From contig CAJOMB010000031.1 of assembly GCA_905235615.1 (NCBI GenBank), positions 1-11,377 of the forward strand: a stretch of DNA of 11,377 nucleotides, read 5' to 3'. Origin of the DNA: an uncultured Bacteroidales bacterium. GTDB taxonomy: Bacteria > Bacteroidota > Bacteroidia > Bacteroidales > UBA932. The notes beneath the pieces are model-generated. The model had not been told where the DNA came from, made no database searches, and was given only the letters and a program-made list of their open reading frames with translations. The translations under genes were made by a program, and so were the position numbers. Below are positions 7,285 to 11,377 of the stretch, in pieces (positions within the stretch are counted from its first letter, which is position 1; each line of letters begins with the position of its first letter).

Positions 7285-8740
7285 TTTCCGGCAGTTTTAC
7301 CCAAGTCTCATTGGCCCAGCCTACGCTACGGCCGATGCCTTTCACTTCTCCCCGGACACCGGCCTCCTGCAGTTCGCGGAAACCGGGCTCGGAGGGCTTC
7401 AAATCCAGGAACGGCAGCAGGTAGCAGCCGTGGTCCAGCAGAAGGCTCTGGACGTCAGAAACGGGCACCTCATGGGGTTTGACGCCCTTTTTGACGGCTA
7501 TGGCCGCCAGCGCTCCGGCGGCCTGCCCCACGCCCATCACCACGGGCTGCAGGCGTGTGCTGCCGTTCATCTCCCAGGAGGAGGACATGGCCTTGTCGGC
7601 CACCAGGAAATTGTCCGTATCGATGGGAATGACCACGCCCAGGGGTACGCTGAAGGAGGGAATCTTCCCGAACCAGAGATGTGCAAGCTCCTCATGGCGG
7701 GGATGCTGCTTGTGGTGATGGTCCACGGGATAGTCTCCCACGGCCACTGCGCGGGTGTAAAGGTCAAAGTCATAAGGTCTTTTGGCAGACTCCACCGTCA
7801 TGGTGTCCCGCCCGGCTATCCTCCGGGCGTCCCGGAAGTAGGGGAAGAAGGGGAGGCGGTCCTCGGTGGGATAGACATCATCGGCCAGGCCGATATAGCT
7901 GAATCCCAGCTCTGTCTGTAGGTAATAGATGTAACCCAGGGTGCGGAGCTTGGCCTTTTTGAAGGCCTCGGCCCTTTCCTCCGGGCTCATGTCTATGTAC
8001 TCGATCCAGATGTCGTTGCCGCCCTGGGGCCAGTTGAGCATGTAGTACCCGTCCGGCAATCGGCCGTAGGAAAGCATCATGTCCTTGTCCCAGCTGTCGC
8101 AGCAGTCTTGGTAGTAGCGGGGGTCGTAGCCTTCCGGTTTTACCGGCGTCACGGGTTGCTCGTATTCCTTCACGATGGCCACGTAGGTCATGTCCTGGGT
8201 GGCCATGCGGTCCTGGAGCTCCGCTGCACCCACCATCCGGGCCACGTCTCCCAGCTCGGTTCCGTCTATGAGGATGCGGGCCTTCACCCGGCTGCCGTCG
8301 GAGAGGGTGAGGTCCCAGGGAGATTCTTCGCTGCGCTCAGAATGACAAAGCGAGACCCCCGTCCGCAGCTCCACGCCGGCTTCATCGGCCATGTTGCGAA
8401 GCACTTCTGCTCCCACCCGCGGGTTGAAGAGGATGTTGCTCACCCAGCCGCTTTTGAGCTTTTCATAGCCACCGTAGCGGAGGGCCAGGGAGTCCGTGAA
8501 TTCCCCGAAGAGACCGCCCCTCAGGCGGTAGTTGCCGTCGATGGCGCTTACCCCGGCGCTGGTGAGCATGCCGCCCAACCAGGGCGTTTGCTCCACCACC
8601 AGCACCTTGGCGCCGTCACGGGCCGCCTCGATGGCCGCCGCAGTGCCTCCGGCGCCGCCGCCTACAATCACAATGTCGTACCGGGGCGTACAGCCCAGCA
8701 GGAGAAGCGTCAATCCTGCTCCGATGAGTCTTTTAGTCAT
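7277..8740 (-). CDS. Lipoprotein FAD-dependent oxidoreductase (FAD_oxidored family)
   Basis: This is a predicted exported flavoprotein of 487 residues. A lipoprotein signal (Leu-Leu-Gly-Cys, Cys17) runs straight into a Rossmann FAD site: YDIVIVGGGAGG with GxGxxG at 27-32, Glu50 at the end of the second strand, then WLGGMLTSAG (54-63). LIDGTELGDVARMVGA (157-172) and the C-terminal DNFLVADKAMSSSWEMNGSTRLQP...GQAAGALAA block are also typical of Pfam PF12831 proteins from carbohydrate loci. Databases sometimes label relatives 'xanthan lyase'; nothing here supports that. The substrate is unknown. I chose the ATG at 8740 because it opens the signal peptide and overlaps the permease stop by 8 nt (ATGACTAA); the longer reading from 8899 runs inside the permease gene. 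Residues about 132-141 (CHSERSEESP) are encoded by a dispersed repeat inserted in frame between two strands of the domain. Confidence 0.88.
   Translation of the reverse strand: MTKRLIGAGLTLLLLGCTPRYDIVIVGGGAGGTAAAIEAARDGAKVLVVEQTPWLGGMLTSAGVSAIDGNYRLRGGLFGEFTDSLALRYGGYEKLKSGWVSNILFNPRVGAEVLRNMADEAGVELRTGVSLCHSERSEESPWDLTLSDGSRVKARILIDGTELGDVARMVGAAELQDRMATQDMTYVAIVKEYEQPVTPVKPEGYDPRYYQDCCDSWDKDMMLSYGRLPDGYYMLNWPQGGNDIWIEYIDMSPEERAEAFKKAKLRTLGYIYYLQTELGFSYIGLADDVYPTEDRLPFFPYFRDARRIAGRDTMTVESAKRPYDFDLYTRAVAVGDYPVDHHHKQHPRHEELAHLWFGKIPSFSVPLGVVIPIDTDNFLVADKAMSSSWEMNGSTRLQPVVMGVGQAAGALAAIAVKKGVKPHEVPVSDVQSLLLDHGCYLLPFLDLKPSEPGFRELQEAGVRGEVKGIGRSVGWANETWVKLPENE
8318..8347 (-). repeat. Dispersed palindromic repeat inserted inside the FAD oxidoreductase gene
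   Basis: On the minus strand the segment contains TCATTCTGAGCGCAGCGAAG followed by AATCTCCC. Its outer parts ATTCT and AGAAT form an imperfect inverted repeat. I recognise this as a short palindromic repeat seen in many copies in diverse bacterial genomes, often translated as CHSERSEES. Here it is read in frame as Cys-His-Ser-Glu-Arg-Ser-Glu-Glu-Ser-Pro at residues 132-141 and leaves the gene open. Copy number in this genome cannot be judged from the window, where I see only one copy. Confidence 0.75.
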
Positions 8741-9992
8741 ATTTCTTCCAGTATTCTTCAATTTCTTCCAGGCTCTTTCCGGTGGTGTCCGGTACATATT
8801 TGTACATAATCCACAGGTACGGCAGGCACATGAAGGCAAAGAGGAAGAAGGTGCCGGCCGGGGTGAGGTTCTCCAGCATCCAGGGCGTGAGCTGGCCAAT
8901 CAGGTAGGTGCCCACCCACAGCGCCAGGCCGGCGATGGACATGGCAAGGCCCCTCACCCGGTTGGGGTACATCTCGGAAAGCAGCACAAACACCACGGCG
9001 CTGATACTGATGGCCGTGCAGAACACGTACAGCAGGAAGAAGGTGAGCATGAACCAGTTGGGAAGGTGCGTGAAGGGCAGGAAGTACAGGCCGATCATCA
9101 CCAGACACACAATCATGCCGCCTACGCCCCACCAGACCAACTGCTTGCGGCCCACCTTGTCGATAATCAGAAGGGCGATCACCGTGGTGAGCATGTTCAC
9201 CACCCCCACCAGCACGGTGGAGAAGAGCGGGTCGGAGAAGCCGGCATCGGCAAAAATCTTAGGACCGTAGTACAGCACGGCGTTCACGCCCATGAACTGG
9301 CCCAGGATGGCGATGGCGCTGCCGATGAGCACGGCCACCAGGATGCCTTTTTCCCGCATGGCCTTCCAGGCCTCGCTGTTGTCCTGCCGCTGTCCCCTCA
9401 CTTCCAACCAGCGCGGGCTTTCGGGAATGAAGAAGATAAGCACCAGGAAAAGGATGTCCGGGATGGCCTCGGCGCCCAGCATCGGCCTCCAATATTCCGC
9501 CATGGAGGTGCCTTTCAGGATAAGGTAATTGGCCAGGTAGGCCAGCAGGAAGCCGATGGTGATGAACAGCTGGTACAGGCTCACCATGGTGCCCCGCACG
9601 TGGGCCGGCGATACCTCCGAGATGTAGATGGGCGAGACGATGGACACAATGCCAATCCCGAAGCCTCCGATCATGCGGTAAATCACCAACTGGGTGAAAT
9701 CCTTGCTCAGGGCGCAGCCGATGGCCGATATGGAAAACAGCAGGGCCGATATGAGCATGGTCTTCTTCCGGCCCAGGAAATCCGACAGCATACCCGCGAT
9801 GAGCACGCCGGCGATGGAGCCTATCAGGGCGCAGCCCACGTACCAGCCTTCGCCGCCCGTGCTGAGGCCGAACTGCGATTTTACAACTTCCGTAGTGCCG
9901 GAAATCACGGCCGTGTCATAGCCGAAGAGGATGCCGCCTAAGGCCGCCACAATGGCTATGAACACTACTTTTGCGCTAACTTTCTGTGTCAT
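8733..9992 (-). CDS. MFS sugar porter (XylE/GLUT-like), substrate unknown
   Basis: This is an inner-membrane permease of 419 residues with about 12 membrane segments, of the sugar-porter family (TC 2.A.1.1). Signatures are GGILFGYDTAVISG (19-32), DFLGRKK (71-77), YRMIGGFGIG (105-114), YISEVSPAHVRG (123-134), PESPRWL (190-196), GQFMGVNAVLYYGPKIF (231-247), DKVGRK (278-283), LLSEMYPNRVRG (337-348) and PDTTGKSLEEIE (401-412). The proton-coupling pair of XylE, Asp27/Arg133, is kept as Asp26/Arg106, so proton symport is likely. The cytoplasmic loop between segments 6 and 7 is short, and several XylE sugar contacts are replaced, so xylose should not be assumed. The ATG at 9992 overlaps the upstream stop as ATGA. 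A start at 10010 adds only six residues and lengthens the overlap, so it is less likely. Confidence 0.93.
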   Translation of the reverse strand: MTQKVSAKVVFIAIVAALGGILFGYDTAVISGTTEVVKSQFGLSTGGEGWYVGCALIGSIAGVLIAGMLSDFLGRKKTMLISALLFSISAIGCALSKDFTQLVIYRMIGGFGIGIVSIVSPIYISEVSPAHVRGTMVSLYQLFITIGFLLAYLANYLILKGTSMAEYWRPMLGAEAIPDILFLVLIFFIPESPRWLEVRGQRQDNSEAWKAMREKGILVAVLIGSAIAILGQFMGVNAVLYYGPKIFADAGFSDPLFSTVLVGVVNMLTTVIALLIIDKVGRKQLVWWGVGGMIVCLVMIGLYFLPFTHLPNWFMLTFFLLYVFCTAISISAVVFVLLSEMYPNRVRGLAMSIAGLALWVGTYLIGQLTPWMLENLTPAGTFFLFAFMCLPYLWIMYKYVPDTTGKSLEEIEEYWKKYD

Positions 9993-11278
9993 TTTTTGAA
10001 ACTGTCCCAATAGTTGTACATTCGGATATGGCAGAGGTCGAAGACGAAGGCACCGTCGGCATTCTCTTCCATGGTGCGGATAATCTCCGGCATCAGGGCA
10101 CCCTGTCCGCCTTTTTCAAAGCCGGGTTCGTTGCCGATGTCGGGGCCGCTGTAGAAGGGAACGTCCCCGCAGAGGCGTTTGCGTCCCAGCTTGGCAAAGC
10201 CTTCCATGGTCTTTTCCGTATCTCCGTGAATGTTGGCCGCCGGGCAGTAGGCGCCCAGCAGCATGAAATCCACCAGGTCGGCAAAGCCGGTGGCCTGGTA
10301 TTCCGGAGTTGCCCAGCGGAAAGTGGGTTCCTCCGCGGCCAAGTCGTAGGACGGGCTGGTCCAGTTCACTCCGCTCCGGTAGTATTCGCTGAACCATGCC
10401 CCCACATAGATGCCTAAGGGAAGGTCTTTCCGGACACTGTGCACCTTCTGCACGGCGCGGTCCACAAAGTCGTGAATCACCTTGCAGCGGAAAGTGAGCC
10501 ACCGGACGGTAAGCTCATCCGGCTCCCAGTCCAGGAAAATGTGACCGGGCTCGGTGATGACGGGCCAGCGCTCGGGGTTCTTTCCCATGTATTCACTGAA
10601 GGCCAGCCTGGCGTCTTCCGTATAGCCGGCGTCCAAGGCATAGTCGTCGTAGCGGCAGCGGTCCATCACAATGCCGTCCAGCCCTTCGTAGGCGGCCAGC
10701 TCTTCCAGCATGGACAGGAGGAAGGCCTGCACCTCCCGGTTGGCGGGGTCCAGGAAGCAGCCGCCCCGGACCGAGAAATTATCGGCCTGGTTCACCAGCG
10801 TCCCGTCCGGCAGGAGGTCCACCGCGCACCAGTCTTTGCGTTCCGGATGGTCGTACACCATGCCGGTGACAAAACGGCTGCCCATCCGCCATCCGCCCAC
10901 CATCATGTTCACGCCGGCATGTACCTTCAGGCCGGCCTTGTGGCCGGATTCGATGAAGGCGGCCAGGTAATCGAAAGTGGCCGTGCGTTCCTTCAGGCCC
11001 ACTTCTCCGTTCAGCCAGGCCGGGACGTGTTTGAGCTCCGGTACCACCGTGCTTTTGAACAGCACGTCTCCGCAGGTGGGACGCACATCCACCACAATGT
11101 CCGTGAAGCCCATCTGCGCGATGCGCTTGCAGTCCCGCGCGATGGAATCCGCATCGTTTGCGTAAGAATTGAAATTGGCCGATGCGTCAATCCACAGGAA
11201 ACGGGGTTTCTTCCCGCTCTGCGAAGAGCAGGACAGGAGAGTGAGCAGGGTGAGAAGGAGTAGGGTGAGTCGTTTCAT
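9989..11278 (-). CDS. Lipoprotein of the GHL/alpha-amylase-like TIM-barrel group
   Basis: This is a predicted exported hydrolase-like protein of 429 residues and the first gene of the minus-strand operon. The signal peptide ends in Leu-Leu-Ser-Cys (Cys17), so it is a lipoprotein. The mature part begins RFLWIDASANF (26-36), then CKRIAQMGFTDIVVDVRPTCGDVLF (50-74), AGLKVHAGVNMMVGG (115-129), YEGLDGIVMDRCRYDDY (197-213, candidate catalytic Asp206) and LVDFMLLGAYCP (335-346). These are the strand-end motifs of GHL10-like barrels (Pfam PF02638 and relatives, often annotated 'alpha amylase family protein'). Such proteins are common in Bacteroidota glycan loci, with little biochemistry known. It is longer than and clearly distinct from the GHL protein at 5044-6129. 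The TGA stop overlaps the permease ATG (ATGA). Substrate and activity are not deducible. Confidence 0.8.
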   Translation of the reverse strand: MKRLTLLLLTLLTLLSCSSQSGKKPRFLWIDASANFNSYANDADSIARDCKRIAQMGFTDIVVDVRPTCGDVLFKSTVVPELKHVPAWLNGEVGLKERTATFDYLAAFIESGHKAGLKVHAGVNMMVGGWRMGSRFVTGMVYDHPERKDWCAVDLLPDGTLVNQADNFSVRGGCFLDPANREVQAFLLSMLEELAAYEGLDGIVMDRCRYDDYALDAGYTEDARLAFSEYMGKNPERWPVITEPGHIFLDWEPDELTVRWLTFRCKVIHDFVDRAVQKVHSVRKDLPLGIYVGAWFSEYYRSGVNWTSPSYDLAAEEPTFRWATPEYQATGFADLVDFMLLGAYCPAANIHGDTEKTMEGFAKLGRKRLCGDVPFYSGPDIGNEPGFEKGGQGALMPEIIRTMEENADGAFVFDLCHIRMYNYWDSFKK

Positions 11279-11319
11279 TTCGTAAAGTTATTTCGAGAGC
11301 AGAATGGATATACTTTTTG

Positions 11320-11350
11320 TAAAGATATAAATTTCGTACGAGAAATCAAA
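11320..11350 (-). promoter_or_regulatory. Promoter of the four-gene minus-strand operon
   Basis: On the minus strand TTTG (11350-11347), a 19-bp spacer and TATCTTTA (11327-11320) fit the Bacteroidota promoter with one deviation (A for the final G of TAnnTTTG). The start would lie near 11313, giving a leader of about 35 nt before the ATG at 11278. The spacer contains a near-palindrome (11331-11346). Confidence 0.65.
11331..11346. promoter_or_regulatory. Candidate operator in the operon promoter spacer
   Basis: ATTTCGTACGAGAAAT would be a perfect 14-bp palindrome but for one extra base: removing the G at 11342 leaves ATTTCGTACGAAAT wait-free symmetry apart from the CGTACG core alignment. It lies entirely between the -33 and -7 boxes, a classic repressor position. 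It shares the blocks ATTT, GTACG and GAAAT with 40-55 at the susC promoter. No regulator gene is in the window. The call is inference. Confidence 0.35.
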
Positions 11351-11376
11351 TGTCGCCCGGCAAAAACCGGGCGACA
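11351..11376 (-). terminator. Hairpin, probable terminator of a gene right of the window
   Basis: Arms TGTCGCCCGG (11351-11360) and CCGGGCGACA (11367-11376) pair perfectly over 10 bp around a 6-nt loop. In the minus direction the loop is TTTTTG and the stem is followed by TTTGATTT, a weak T-tract. It most likely ends a minus-strand gene whose body lies beyond position 11377. The T-tract is also the -33 element of the operon promoter. The reverse orientation cannot be judged because the window ends one base after the stem. Confidence 0.65.
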
Positions 11377-11377
11377 A

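Noticed and set aside
8741..8899. N-terminal extension of the FAD oxidoreductase from 8899
   Set aside because: The extra 53 residues lie inside the permease gene in another frame and precede a clean lipoprotein signal starting at 8740.
8532..9941. Long open frame of 469 codons on the plus strand opposite the permease and FAD genes
   Set aside because: It is antisense to two well-supported family members, has a low-complexity His/Gly/Ala-rich composition, and arises from the strong G/C third-base bias of the real genes.
8733..9992. Naming the permease xylE
   Set aside because: The family match is clear, but several sugar-contact residues and the central loop differ, and there is no xylose pathway gene nearby.
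1..11377. CRISPR arrays, tRNA/rRNA genes, transposases, toxin-antitoxin or defence genes
   Set aside because: I saw no spaced direct repeats, no cloverleaf-like segments in the few intergenic gaps, and no matching protein motifs.

Overview
The window looks like a polysaccharide-utilisation-type locus from a Bacteroidota (Bacteroidales-like) genome with GC-rich coding DNA. The evidence is a SusC/SusD pair, abundant lipoprotein signal peptides, A/T-rich leaders without Shine-Dalgarno sites, and three promoters of the Bacteroidota form (TTG/TTTG, 19 bp, TAnnTTTG or one base off). The coding DNA is GC-rich with strong third-position G/C bias, while the short intergenic stretches are AT-rich. I cannot name the genus.

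Layout. Positions 1-179 are a promoter and long leader for susC (180-3311, +), followed 20 bp later by susD (3332-4960, +). A strong intrinsic terminator (4981-5013) ends that unit, and the promoter of the next gene is built into it. That gene (5044-6129, +) encodes a lipoprotein of the 'family 10-like' glycosidase (GHL) TIM-barrel type. Three bases after its stop begins the 3' end of a convergent four-gene operon on the minus strand. Read in its own direction, this operon encodes a second, different GHL-type lipoprotein (11278-9989), a sugar-porter MFS permease (9992-8733), a lipoprotein FAD-dependent oxidoreductase (8740-7277) and a polytopic membrane protein of the DUF5009/HGSNAT-like acyltransferase group (7284-6133). 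Each junction in that operon is a 4- or 8-nt start/stop overlap. Upstream of it (11320-11376) lie a promoter and a perfect hairpin, probably the terminator of a gene outside the window.

How the genes may work together (inference). SusCD would import an oligosaccharide or glycoconjugate across the outer membrane. The two GHL lipoproteins would act on it at the surface or in the periplasm, and the FAD lipoprotein might oxidise a sugar or aglycone. The MFS porter would bring a small product across the inner membrane, and the DUF5009 protein might transfer an acyl group to a periplasmic sugar, as HGSNAT does with glucosamine. There is no classical glycoside hydrolase or lyase family that I can recognise, and no regulator gene, in the window. 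The substrate is unknown.

Most noteworthy observations: a frame-preserving insertion of a dispersed palindromic repeat inside the FAD gene; overlap of terminator and promoter after susD; a similar ATTT/GTACG/GAAAT dyad at both outer promoters; a sugar porter with a contracted central loop and changed sugar-contact residues; and the unusual redox plus transacylase content of the locus.
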